Shown here in pieces: positions 35,396 through 46,236 of a DNA stretch of 64,000 nucleotides; within the stretch, counting starts at the first letter, position 1, and every line of letters begins with the position of its first letter. Below the pieces are notes generated by a model, which made no database searches, was not told the DNA's origin, and saw only the letters and a list, made by a program, of their open reading frames with translations. Source of the DNA: Astragalus membranaceus (Eukaryota > Streptophyta > Magnoliopsida > Fabales > Fabaceae); NCBI GenBank assembly GCA_039519185.1, contig CM076848.1:60228778-60292777 (forward strand), written 5' to 3'. The translations under genes were made by a program, and so were the position numbers.

Positions 35396-37872
35396 TGTAA
35401 CACCCTTTTCTACTCGGAAATTTTTTGACAAAAATCAGAGTTTCCAAAAACATTTTTCAATACACCCACAAGGGATGCCACATTTACACCGTTAAACATC
35501 ACACGCCAATAATAAAGTTTCACCATTAAAATAGTGCGACACATAGCACGTCATAACATCACCAAGTAGCGGAATAAAAATCAAGGTTCAATTGAATAAT
35601 TATAACATGACCATAAAACTTCGGAAATTAAATATTAAAGACATCTAATAAAACTAGTGTTAATCCCCTCGAGTGCTACGTATCAGAGCGACGACACCGA
35701 CTCAACTAGCGAAGGTAGACATGCCTTCACTCGCAATCACCTGCACGTTACCAACATAGGGGTAACATTCAAACAGAAGGGGTGAGATATCTAACATTAT
35801 AATAGCATATATGATAGGCAATATGCTAGAGTTACGACAACTATATCAACCGCTTCACAACAACATCAAATTACAAATCACCAAGAATTATCACCAACAT
35901 CACGAGTAAGTATATGAGATGCAACCCACACCAACGGGTATATGCATGTGGTACCAATCATCACCAGTAAAGTAGCCAATAAGGGCATCATCACTTGTAT
36001 GAGCATCACCATCATCACCTATAGCTCCAAGGCCGAAGCCATCATCACCAAAATAATGCATATGCAATATATGCGACACCATGAACAATGCACCAGAGAC
36101 AATTAACAACAACAGACATTTAATTGACACAACATCACCAATATCAATAAGTGGTCATAGACCCATCACCTATAACCTTAGCCAACAAAATCGGCACATC
36201 ACCTGTTACATCATCACCAATAAAACCAATCATCACCAATAACACCTACACCTATTAGGACAGTCTAACAACTTGACCAACAATCACCGACCCCAAAGAC
36301 ACCAATAAATTTCCCACATCAATGGCAACAACAATTTTACAACACCGGGGACAACGACAATTTACGACACCAGGAACAGTACCAATTTACAACAAACAAC
36401 GGCATTTGTTTACAGCAAACAGCAACGATAGCATTTAAAAACAGCAACTCAAAAATGGAGACAGCAACCATGATTTTCCAGGAAAACAACAACATAAAAA
36501 CGGAGACAGCAACCATGATTTTCCAGAAAAACAGCAACATAAAAACAGAGACAGCAACAGTGAATTTTCAGAAAAACAGCAACATCAAAATGGAGACAGC
36601 AACAGTGAATTTTCAGAAAAATAGCAACATCATTTTTAGAAAAACAGCAACATTTGTTTACTGTGACAACAACATCATTTTTGGAAAAACAGCAACATTT
36701 GTTTACTGTGACAGCAACATCATTTTTGGAAAAACAACAACATCTGTCCTACTGTGACAGCAACATCATTTTAGAAAAACAGCAACAACAGAAACTGGCG
36801 CCCAGCAACAGGGCGCCAAGAGAGACAGCAGCACAACAGGAACTGGCGCCCAGCAACAGGGCGCCTAATGGAACAGCAGCACAAACAGACATGGCGCCCA
36901 TGAGCAGGGCGCCTAGCACCACAACAACATAAACTGACTTGGCGCCAAAGAGCAGGGCGCCTAGCACCACAACATTAGAAACAGACTTGGCGCCCAGCAA
37001 CAGGGCGCCTGGCACAACAGGCAACATAACAGACTTGGCGCCCAGCAACAGGGCGCCTAGGACATCAACAACACAGGCAGGCAAACAGCAACAGCAGAAC
37101 ATGGGACATCACTGGGCGCCTAGGGTGCCTTCCCCAACAACACAGAAACGCACTGGGCGCCTTGGGCGCCACTTCCATCAACAACACAGAACCACCACTG
37201 GGCGCCTAGGGCGCCACATTCAGCAATAGGAACAACACTGGCTCGGCGCCCAGCAACAGGGCGCCTTCAGCAGGAACAAAACATGACACAGCCACGGCGC
37301 CCAGGAGCAGGGCGCCATTTCCAGCAACCAAAACACAACACTAAATCGCACCAAACACCAAACACCAAATTTTCACCATGATCAATCAACATGAGTACAT
37401 TCAGACATCACTAAATCAACATCAACAAGATCAAAGAGGCATCATAGGTCTTATCTCCCACATAACCCCCATCATACACCCTATTATAAAGTAGAACCCA
37501 CCCTTACCTTAGGTTTGCCAAATACATGATCCTCTTGCACGAAGACTCCAAAGAACCACAGCAACAAAGCTCCTCCCTTCTTTCTCCTTGGTTTCGCGTC
37601 GTTTCCTCTCCTCTCCTCTTCGCAAATCTCTTTTTCTCTCTTTTCTCCAAGAATGCGCAAAAATGATTCCTAACCCTAGCTAGTGCTCTCCTTCATGCGC
37701 CTAGGCCCTTGGGCTCTTGGATCACGGGCCCCCGTCTACTACTCAGCTAATTACTAAACACCACTCCCTAATTTAAATAAAACATCATTTTATTAATTAT
37801 TAAATATGACTATACTAATAAAATACCTAAATAGTTTAATTAAATAAATAATTAAATTATTTGGGCGTTACA
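35396..37872 (-). repeat. Tekay-1 5' LTR
   Basis: 2,477 bp, TGTAACACCC to GGGCGTTACA on the plus strand, closely matching 28373-30892. The GGCGCC array is at 36796-37313. The start differs by one base from the 3' LTR (TGTAACACCC against TGTAGCACCC). Confidence 0.95.
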
Positions 37873-40800
37873 AGTTAAAAGTCAGACCAAGTTCTGATAA
37901 AATGCCCCCAGAGTTAACTGTGCCACGAGGCAATAAGAGATTATTCATTCAGATGTACGAGGCAACGACTTGCGCCCAGGGCCACCCGCACGTGCCTGTT
38001 ATAACCAAGAGAATCAAGCCTGACAAAGACCTCATGATCAAATCGAAAGATGCTCGACTCTAGGACGGCTTCCGGATACAAACACTGAGCGTGGCCAATC
38101 GCTTTGTCGTAGGCAGCATAGAAAAATCTCCACCTCTTTATGCTCAATCAGCAGATCGTCATCAGAAGAGGTAACGACGAAGCCAGGGAAGCCGACTCCT
38201 CCAATGGCACAGTATCACTCGCCATCTCTCAACCTACAGGATAGGGGGGAACAAGCAGTTACAAGATATCGTCGAACACCCCCTCCCCTGAGGTGGGGGA
38301 CGTCAACAAAACAAGACATGCTCAGAAGAACAAAGAAGCTAGAAAGATAAGCGGAAAGTCCACCTGGGAGTTACCTCAGTGAATTAGAAGCGGCAAAGAC
38401 TCGCGGGAACGTCAACGGATGATAGTAAGAGCAACTCCCCTCGGCACCAAGCAAGCCCTGAAAATTCATAGGTAAGAAAAGCAGGCTAAGAGACAAGATG
38501 AGCGGCAAAAAATAAAGTAAAGTGCCAAGCACCCGTCTACACAAGTCGGCACCCAAGAGGGCGCCCGGCCAGGAGGGCGCCTGGCAGAAGCAACCAGCGC
38601 CCATGAGGGCGCCCATAGGGGCGCCTGGCAGGGCGCCAATGAGGCAGTCAGCCCCCATGAGGGCGCCTGGCAGTGCGCCAGTCAAGGTAGCCAGCGCCCA
38701 TGAGGGCGCTTGGCAGGAGCAAGCAGCGCCCAGCCGAGGGGCGTCTGGCAGGGGGCAGTCTGAAAGCAAATCCTTCGCAACGGGGTAGTTGGTACTATGC
38801 AGTAAGGCACCCACGAAAGCACCGAACCTTGTCTCGCAAAATCCGCTCCACGATAAGCCACCCAGCACACGCAAGCAGGGAACAACACCCAAGGGCACCC
38901 AGGAGGGTGCCAACTCTTAGGAACAAACAAGCGTCCAGCAAGGCGCCCAGGAGGGCGCCAACAGCAGAACTTAGCACTTTGGCTCAAGGCGCCCAGGAAG
39001 GCGCCAACACCAGGAGATGAATCACGGTCACGACAATGAGATATTGCACAATTCAACGAGCCAAAAGAAATGGTGAATAAAGATAAAATTATGTATGGCA
39101 TATAAGTCATCATCGAAACAGCAAAATTCTATAAGGCAAAATCCAGCCATCCAGCAGATAAAAGAAAAAGTACAGGTGAAAAGCAAATCAACCAAAGAGA
39201 AATGATCAGGGGGCAAGGACATCGAAGTCAACACTATTGAGATGATATCTGACAGTCCCCCCGCCTAGAACCCAGGAGGGCGCCTGGCAGGGGGCAAGGA
39301 CATCGAAGTCAACACTATTGGGCTCCATGTAGGTCCACCTGAAGCCGGTTCTTATCCAAGATAAACTGATCCCCCTCTTCATTCACCCCTACATAGTACA
39401 AGGTTAAAAGACCACCAAAAAGAATAAGTTAAAAATTCTAAGAGATCACCCAAAAAGGACTACCGGAATGAGGTCGACACCCCATGTGTCAAGGCTGTCT
39501 CCATCATCCTCCCCATCTCCCAACCTGATGGACAGGGGGCAACACAAGCAGTTAAGTACCAGTAAAACAACACTATATCCCGAGGTGGGAGGCTTCAAAG
39601 AAACGAGACGAACTCGAAATCCAAGAGGCTAAGAAAAGAAACTAAGTGTCACCACAATTACCAAGTGATAGGGAAGCAGCGAGGCCGGGCGAACAATCGG
39701 GAAAAAGACACAAGTCCCCTTGATGGCAAGAAGCCTGAAAATATCAAATTAAAGAGCAAGTCAAAACAAACAACAAAACGAGCAACAAAGAATGAAGTAC
39801 AAAGCGAAACTTAAGCTCGAAACTGATGCCCAAGGGGGCACCCGGCAGGGCGCCAAGTCAAAAAATGCTTCGCGCCCAACTCAAGGCGCCCATGAGGGTA
39901 CCAGTTCCCTTCTCGTCGATCATCAAGTGCAAGATCCCCTGAGGGCGCCACTCCCCTAGGTGTGCGATTCACCAAGTGCAAGGCACCCACGAGGGCGCCA
40001 ACCTCTCTGGTGCAAATCATCAAGCACGTGGCACCCACGAGGGCACCACTCTCTTACTTGGGCGAATTACCAAGTGCAAGGCACCTGTGAGGGCGACAAC
40101 CTCACTAGTGCAATACGTCAAGCACAAGGCGCCCACGAGGGCGCCACTATCTTACTTGGGCGAATTACCAAGTGCAAGGCACCTGTGAGGGCGACAACCT
40201 CACTAGTGCAAATCATCAAGCACGTGGCACCCACGAGGGCACCACTCTCTTACTTGGGCGAATTACCAAGTGCAAGGCACCCATGAGGGCGCCACTCTCT
40301 TACTTGGGCGAATTACCAAGTGCAAGGCACCTGTGAGGGCGACAACCTCACTAGTGCAATACATCAAGCACAAGGCGCCCACGAGGGCGCCACTATCTTA
40401 CTTGGGTGAATTACCAAGTGCAAGGAACCTGTGAGGGCGACAACCTCACTAGTGTAATACATCAAGCACAAGGCGCCCACGAGGGCGCCACTCTCTTACT
40501 TGGGCGAATCACCAAGTGCAAGGCACCTATGAGGGCGCCAACCTCACTCATGCAAATGATCGAGCACGAGGCGCCCACGAGGGCGCCACTCCCCCATCCT
40601 TGCACATTGCCAAACAACAAGGCTCCCATGAGGGCGCCACTCCCATGTTTGCGAATCCCAAGTGTAAGGTGCCCATGAGGGCGCCAACCTCTCTCATGCA
40701 AAGTATCGAGCACAAGGCGCCCATGAGGGCACCACTCCCCGATGTGCAAAACACCAAGTGTAAGGTGCCCATGAGGGCGCCAACCTCTCTTGTGCGAATC

Positions 40801-41267
40801 ATCGAGCACAAGGCGCCCATGAGGGCGCCAACCTCTCTTGTGCGAATCATCGAGCACAAGGCGCCCATGAGGGCGCCACTCCCCTACTTTTGCGAAACAC
40901 CAAGTGTAAGGTGCCTACGAGGGCGCCAATCCCTCTCATACAAAACATCGAGCACAAAGCGCCCATGAGGGCACCTCTCCCCGATGTGCAAATCACCAAG
41001 TGCAAGGCGTCCATGAGGGCGCCAATCCCTCTCATGCAAACCATCGAGCGCAAGGCGCCCATGAGGGCGCCACTCCCCCATTTGCAACTCGCCCATCACA
41101 AGGCGCCCTCGAGGGCGCCACCCTCCTTTTTTACTTTAGAGAGTGAAAATGACAGAACACGGTTGTTACAAAGGCAGTGTCCCGCGTAACCTCACAGAAC
41201 CGACAAACCGACGAAAATCCTTCAAGCCAAGACCATCATTCGGAATAATCTCGGCTTGGGGGGCAAC
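37873..41267 (+). mobile_element. Tat element interior, part 2 (non-coding), with polypurine tract
   Basis: The continuation after Tekay-1 holds a degenerate 92-bp unit, GGCGCC-type repeats at 38540-38760 and 38870-39020, and two related ~250-bp blocks (about 38160-38420 and 39470-39740, sharing 'acaagcagtt' and 'gaggtggg' segments). The dense 49-bp array follows at 39828-41120. It ends in a polypurine tract, CTTGGGGGGCAAC (41255-41267), touching the 3' LTR. Minus-strand frames full of GALMGAL repeats are the array read in frame, not genes. There is no gag-pol motif anywhere in this element. Confidence 0.8.
39828..41120. repeat. ~49-bp GGCGCC minisatellite
   Basis: The monomer is of the type 'aaggcgcccatgagggcgcc' followed by 'actctcttacttgggcgaattaccaagtgc'. 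Spacing of matching units is 98 (40071, 40169, 40267) and then 50 (40317), so monomers and dimers coexist. Each unit keeps the GCGCCCATGAGGGCGCC dyad while spacers drift. Confidence 0.9.
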
Positions 41268-41631
41268 TGTTCTGGAGTCAACCAGGGGGTCCTATTAGCA
41301 AAACCAGGAGGTGCATTCAGCAATTGGAACGGATTAGCCCAATCAATCCAGCCCATGTCCACCTCACACGAGCCCAACATGCTTGGACGGTCAAGATCGA
41401 CTCTACCAATCCAACGATCCACGAAGGGGCACGATTTCCTATAAATACAGGCATACTTTGCCCTAAAAAAGGTTCAATCTCTATCCTTAGTACCTTCACT
41501 CATATATTCTATATAATGACTTGAGCGTCGGAGTGGCTTGCAGGTACCCCCCGGGCGCTCACTGACCTCCTGCCAGGATAGCAAGAGACCTACCAACAGC
41601 AGCCGATCAAAAAGGTGCTCGGTACAGAACA
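41268..41631 (+). mobile_element. 3' LTR of Tat-type element
   Basis: 364 bp, TGTTCTGGAG to GGTACAGAACA, with ATTGC (41632-41636) as its outer flank. Its partner is the inverted LTR at 2329-2693. A TATAAATA box and the CTTGAGCGTCGGAGTGGCTT segment are present. Confidence 0.9.
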
Positions 41632-41865
41632 ATTGCAAAGCGGATTTACCTATCAGGGAGGCAAATCCGATTTGCATTTTAACAAAGCAGACATACCCCC
41701 ACTGATAGGTATATCCGCTTTTATATTTTAACAAATCGGATCTACCTCACTAAAGGTAGATCCGATTTCCCCACTAATTCTAATCGGATATACGTAAATC
41801 CGCCTTTTAGTTTTGTGAATCGGATCTACCTACCTTATATGTAGATCCGATTTAAGTCAATTTAA
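41632..41865. repeat. Array of CGGAT hairpins (right half of Tat target site)
   Basis: Five or six consecutive hairpins have different arms of one design, for example AAATCGGATCTACCT with AGGTAGATCCGATTT (a perfect 15-bp stem), CGGATTT with AAATCCG, and one ending GGTATATCCGCTTT. It joins with 2694-2790 into one array once the Tat insertion and the inversion are undone. Confidence 0.8.
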
Positions 41866-42013
41866 CTAGGGGTATTTTCGTCTTAAAACTTCCTGTGGAG
41901 GTATATAGTGATATGATGAGAGTAAAAAAAAATTCCAAAACGTGGTCCTTGAGAGCCGACAATGATGCGGCAAGCTGACAACCTCATCATATTTTTTTGG
42001 GATTTTGTTTTAA

Positions 42014-42963
42014 GGTTTAAATAGTTTTTACCCCCCTGCAAATATACCCATTATCCATTTACCCCCCTGCAAAAAAAAATGTTTAAAAAACACCTTGTAA
42101 AATGTAACGTTATCCAGTTACCCCCCTGCTGTTAACTTTTCTGTTAAAAAAATGTAAAATGTAATTTTATCCAGTTACCCCCTGACGTCAGTGCCACGTG
42201 TCACCATATTATTGGGCCTCTGTGACACGTGGCACTGACGTGCCACATCAGCATCTATGTCAACAGTGCCACGTCAGCAACCAATGGATGGCTGCCACGT
42301 GGCACTACTTATATCACTCAAAAATAAATAATTTTGTCCCCAATGAGTGTTGAACCTGTGACCAACCACTCACACACACACCCCCTAACCACTGAGCTAC
42401 ATTAGTATTTGTGTTTAATAGCTCACCTACGTATATATATTACAACATTAAAACGAAAATTAAAAAAAAAAAACCAGCTTCAGCTTCATCATCATCATCA
42501 AACCATTGAGCTTCAGCGAAAACCCAGCTTCAGCGTGTTCACCATTGAGCTTCAGCGAAAACCCGGCTTCATCATCATCAAACCTTCAACCCCACAATAA
42601 ACAACCCTTCATCATCATCATCATCATCACGGCTTCATTTTTGGAACCAAATCGGAACTCAAACGAAAATAAATCTGAAAACAAAATCAAGAGATATTGA
42701 TTTTGTGTGTTGCGTTGTTGCGTTGATTTTGTGTTGTTGCCTTGATTTCTGGGTTTGCGTTGCGTTTGCGTTGTTGTTGATTTTGTGTTTGATTTTCGTT
42801 CGATTTTGCGTTTGATTTTCGTTGGATGCATTCTGGGGGACATTTAGCCTTGATTTCTGGGTTTGCGTTGTTGTTTGATTTTGCGTTTGCGTTGTTGTTG
42901 ATTTTGTGTTTGATTTTCGTTCGATTTTGTGTTCGATTTTGTGTTTGTGAAGAAGCTTGTCCA

Positions 42964-43005
<42 letters not shown>

Positions 43006-43690
43006 GTCCAGAAAAGGAATTGAAGAAGCTTGTCCAGATGATGATGATGATGATAAATGTAGCTGGGTTTTTTTTGCGTTTGCGTCCAGATGCAAGATCC
43101 ACTCATAATGTAAATGAAGCTTGTCCAGATGATGATGATGATTTTATCCTGGTTTTTTGCGTTTGCGTTGTGTTCGATTTTGTGTTTGTGAAGAAGCTTG
43201 TCCAGATGATGATGATGATGATGTTGAAGCTGGGTTTTTTTTTTAATTTTCGTTTTAATGTTGTAATATATATACATAGGTGAGCTATTAAACACAAATA
43301 CTAATGTAGCTCAGTGGTTAGTGGGTGTGTGTGTGAGTGGCTGGTCACAGGTTCAACACTCATTGGGGACAAAATTATTTATTTTTGAGTGATATAAGTA
43401 GTGCCACGTGGCAGCCATCCATTGGTTGCTGACGTGGCACTGTTGACATAGATGCTGACGTGGCACGTCAGTGCCACGTGTCACAGAGGCCCAATAATAT
43501 GGTGACACGTGGCACTGACGTCAGGGGGGTAACTGGATAAAATTACATTTTACATTTTTTTAACAGAAAAGTTAACAGCAGGGGGTAACTGGATAACGTT
43601 ACATTTTACAAGGTGTTTTTTAAACTTTTTTTTTGCAGGGGCGTAAATGGATAATGGGTATATTTGCAGGGGGTAAAAACTATTTAAACC
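42014..43690. mobile_element. Complete non-autonomous long-TIR Mutator-like element (MULE copy 2), 9-bp TSD
   Basis: 1,677 bp, with inverted repeats of roughly 450 bp beginning GGTTTAAATAGTTTTTACCC. TTGTTTTAA occurs at 42005-42013 and 43691-43699, a 9-bp duplication typical of Mutator-like elements. TIRs contain TGACGTCAGTGCCACGTGTC. The interior has GAT trinucleotide runs (42961-43001, 43038-43053) and 'gcgtttgcgttg' repeats and encodes no transposase. Several overlapping histidine- or aspartate-rich frames are only repeat translation. MULE copy 1 (21889-22533) matches its right half. Confidence 0.92.
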
Positions 43691-43699
43691 TTGTTTTAA

Positions 43700-45378
43700 C
43701 CCCATTCCTCTCTCTTTCTCGGTTAATACACACCTAAGTAAATAAGTACTTTATTTTATATACTTTAATTAATTTGCTTATAAAAAAACACACTTTAATT
43801 AATTAATAACAATAATTGCAAAATAATTCTTCCCCCAGTTCCTTATTACTTGTGGCTTTTGTAGAAATTTTAATTTATATTTTCTTGTCATTTTCAAAAT
43901 TTAATGTACAATTTGTTATTGTTTTGTCAATAATACCCTTAAGTATATATTGTAGAGAGAGAAATATATGAAATGAGATAATAAATTAATATGAATATTA
44001 TAAGTAAAAGAGAAAAAATTGTATAAAAAATAACAAAACTTATTGATCTCATTGGTATGTGTAAAAAGACACAAAGCGAAAAAAAAAACACTACAAGAAA
44101 TTATATGCTAACCAAATATAATGCTAAACTTTTTTTAAAAAAAAGTTTAATTATTCCCGTTTCAAAGTTTTAGAATGTTACATTGGCGGTTTGCTCATCG
44201 TTGAAAATCAACACAGATACGCATCGCACAAATTCATTGCACATGTTCATCGTGTGATTCAGGTTTGCAAGTGTTTTTAATAAAAACGCTATACTTCCTT
44301 TTGGTTCTTTATTTCTTTCTTGCCTTAGGTTTGGGTTTTTTTCGGAATTGGATCCTCTCCTTTCCACTCGCCCTACATTTCCCTCAGTCCTCTCTATTTC
44401 TCTCTTAAATTTACTTTCTCTCATCATTAATTATAATTTTTTAACCATTTTTTCTCTTTTCTCATCATTATATTTTGTGATGGAGAGGAAGGGGGGAGGA
44501 GAGGATCCAAACACCTTTTTTTGCTCAACCTTACATTTTTTTAGGACATATTTTTTGTTCAACCTTACGTTTGGGTCTGTGATTGTGTTCAATTCGTCAC
44601 ATTCCTTTTATCTTATGGTTATTGGTTATGAAATACTAACATAAAAGAATATTATTTACTTTTGTTTTCATTATCCGATATAGCACATGCATATTTGCTA
44701 GATTGTGGACTCTTGCTTTATTTTTTCCCTTCCCTGTTTTGTCAGATTGAATAATTGTGTTTGTTTTTGTCAATATTGTTTTCGGATCATTATCGACTAC
44801 TACATAGTGTCCCAATACTTTTAATAAAAAACTAATATCTATTCGTAATTATGATCAAATTTTGCACTAAGTTGCTCACCATGTCCCATGATAGCCAAAG
44901 TGTTGGTTATTAGTTTTTGTCAATTGATTTTGGCCTATTATTTCTAACAATTATGTTATTACACACACACACGTACATACATAAAACATAATAATTCTTG
45001 TGATCTTTGTGGCGAACCTCTATTTAGGGTCTGTTTGGCAGTTTAGAGGGGAGAAGAGGGCATGAGAGTTATCGTGTTAATTCTTTAGTGAATAAGAGAA
45101 AAATTATCCCCAAACCTCCCTAAACCCCTCTCCTAGTTTATTAAAATTTAAATTGATAAAATCTTGCAATATACTATATCGCAAAATAGATTAAATAGTC
45201 TCATTTTGATTTCTATTAAAACAATTCTTTAAAAACCTTTATTAATAATGAATCATTAATAATTTTCAACAAAATATACAAGTAGAATAATATTCAAAAA
45301 TATTTACAACGACACCATTTCACCAGAAAAATTATACAAAATAGAATGATGTTCAAAAATATTTACAACGACACCATT
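43700..45378. other. AT-rich spacer; duplicated at 58461-59722 from 43807 onward
   Basis: No gene seen. From 43807 the sequence matches 58461 onward in the same orientation, apart from ~330 bases (about 44101-44428) present only here. It includes a Stowaway-like 'agttccttattacttgt' segment and, near 45290-45400, a ~60-bp direct repeat containing CAAAAATATTTACAACGACA. Confidence 0.6.
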
Positions 45379-46236
45379 TCACCAGAAAAATTCTACACGA
45401 CCTGTCGTGCATGAAATCTTATATATAAATCTTGTGGAGTCTTGAGCTCCATTTGGCGCCAAGACTCCCATCCCCACCCCTCCTCCCACCCTCCTCCCCC
45501 TACCCCCCACCCCACTCCACCCCACCCCCTCTTCTTCTATACTTATTTCTAACTGGTTTTTATAATGTAAAATAACTATACCTATCTCTATTAGACCTTT
45601 GGTTATATGGTCAAAAATTTCTACTACTTCGTCTCTTAATAGGAAGGTTGAAATTACTTCTATACGTTCTTTATCTTCTATTAGGTATGTAATCAAATCA
45701 ATTATATGATTAAAATTATTAAAATGTCTAGCGAAATTATTTTCCATTAAAACAAAGGTTTTGTAAATCTTTGAAGATTCAGATGAATCCTTTGATTTTG
45801 CTAGAATAATACTTTGGATAATAGAGCTTGAAGAATTGGTGGAAGTGGTCGGATCATTTTTTAAAACAAGGTTTCTTATTTGAATGACATCAGATTTTAA
45901 ATCTTCCTGATTTTTTATAGTAAGGAGAAGGCTCCTTTGGACATCGTTGAAATCTCTTTCGAGATTTTCAATAATTCCTAAATTTTGATGTAAAACTGAA
46001 TATGCTAAAATTTCAGTTTCAGTTATATTATTCATCATACCTTTAATAGTTAACATATTTGTGTTAATGCCTTCTGTTGGGTCAAATTCTGTTTGTCCCA
46101 CACAATACCCTGTGTTAGGTAGAAGATTCTTTGGAATCTCTATAAGCTGCTACTTATAAGGTATTCCAGGATTTGTTCTTAAGTCTAAAGGACTATCCTC
46201 TGTGAAAGGTATTGTTTTTTGCAGAATGGAACTCAT
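45379..46236 (-). pseudogene. Endogenous caulimovirid copy 1: minus-strand ORF of unknown function (downstream)
   Basis: A minus-strand frame starts at the ATG at 46236, has a stop near 46157, and continues open to 45379 (240 codons from 46101). It is helix-rich, has no motif I can name, and ends in a glycine-rich low-complexity tail translated from a C-rich tract (45463-45535). The matching frame of copy 2 lacks that ending. It lies downstream of the primer-site-like sequence at 46713-46724 on the same strand. A movement or virion-associated protein is possible, but I see no diagnostic residues. Assigned to the virus only by its fixed linkage to the coat and pol regions in both copies. Confidence 0.5.

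Larger units (their letters stand above)
28373..37872 (-). mobile_element. Full-length Tekay-like Ty3/gypsy retrotransposon (Tekay-1), TSD AGTTA
   Basis: A 9,500-bp element on the minus strand. It has two LTRs (35396-37872 as 5', 28373-30892 as 3'), an initiator-Met primer site, gag, protease, RT, RNase H, integrase with GPY motif and C-terminal tail, and a polypurine tract. AGTTA at 28368-28372 and 37873-37877 is the target duplication. The LTRs look alike apart from point changes and a ~50-60 bp length difference in the GGCGCC block (around 30120-30180 against 37141-37160). Three in-frame stops interrupt the coding region (near 34206, 32706 and 30981), so it is recent but defective unless stops are read through. 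It was inserted inside the Tat 92-bp array. Confidence 0.95.

Noticed and set aside
40462..41099. Several overlapping minus-strand open frames with GALMGAL / RPHGRL repeats
   Set aside because: They are the 49-bp GGCGCC array translated in frame; all six frames are open because the unit lacks stops, and nothing else supports a protein.
39828..41120. Repeat-spacer appearance that could suggest a CRISPR array
   Set aside because: Plant nuclear context, drifting spacers that are themselves repeats, variable unit length and no cas genes.
1..41636. Inverted Tat and Tekay-2 ends as independent insertions into similar repeats
   Set aside because: It would need two unrelated Tat elements to choose matching ATTGC flanks and two unrelated Tekay-2 elements to choose matching CCCTG/CAGGG flanks at the same phase of the array. 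One inversion is simpler; an assembly error remains possible.
42659..43295. Long overlapping frames in the MULE interior, rich in histidine or aspartate
   Set aside because: They come from GAT/ATC runs and 'gcgtttgcgttg' repeats. There is no transposase motif and the frames end at repeat edges.
43300..43320. tRNA-like words (gtagctcagtggtta) in the MULE TIRs
   Set aside because: The phrase resembles a tRNA A box (also inverted at 22262-22276 and 42388-42402), but no B box or cloverleaf follows and it is inside the TIR.
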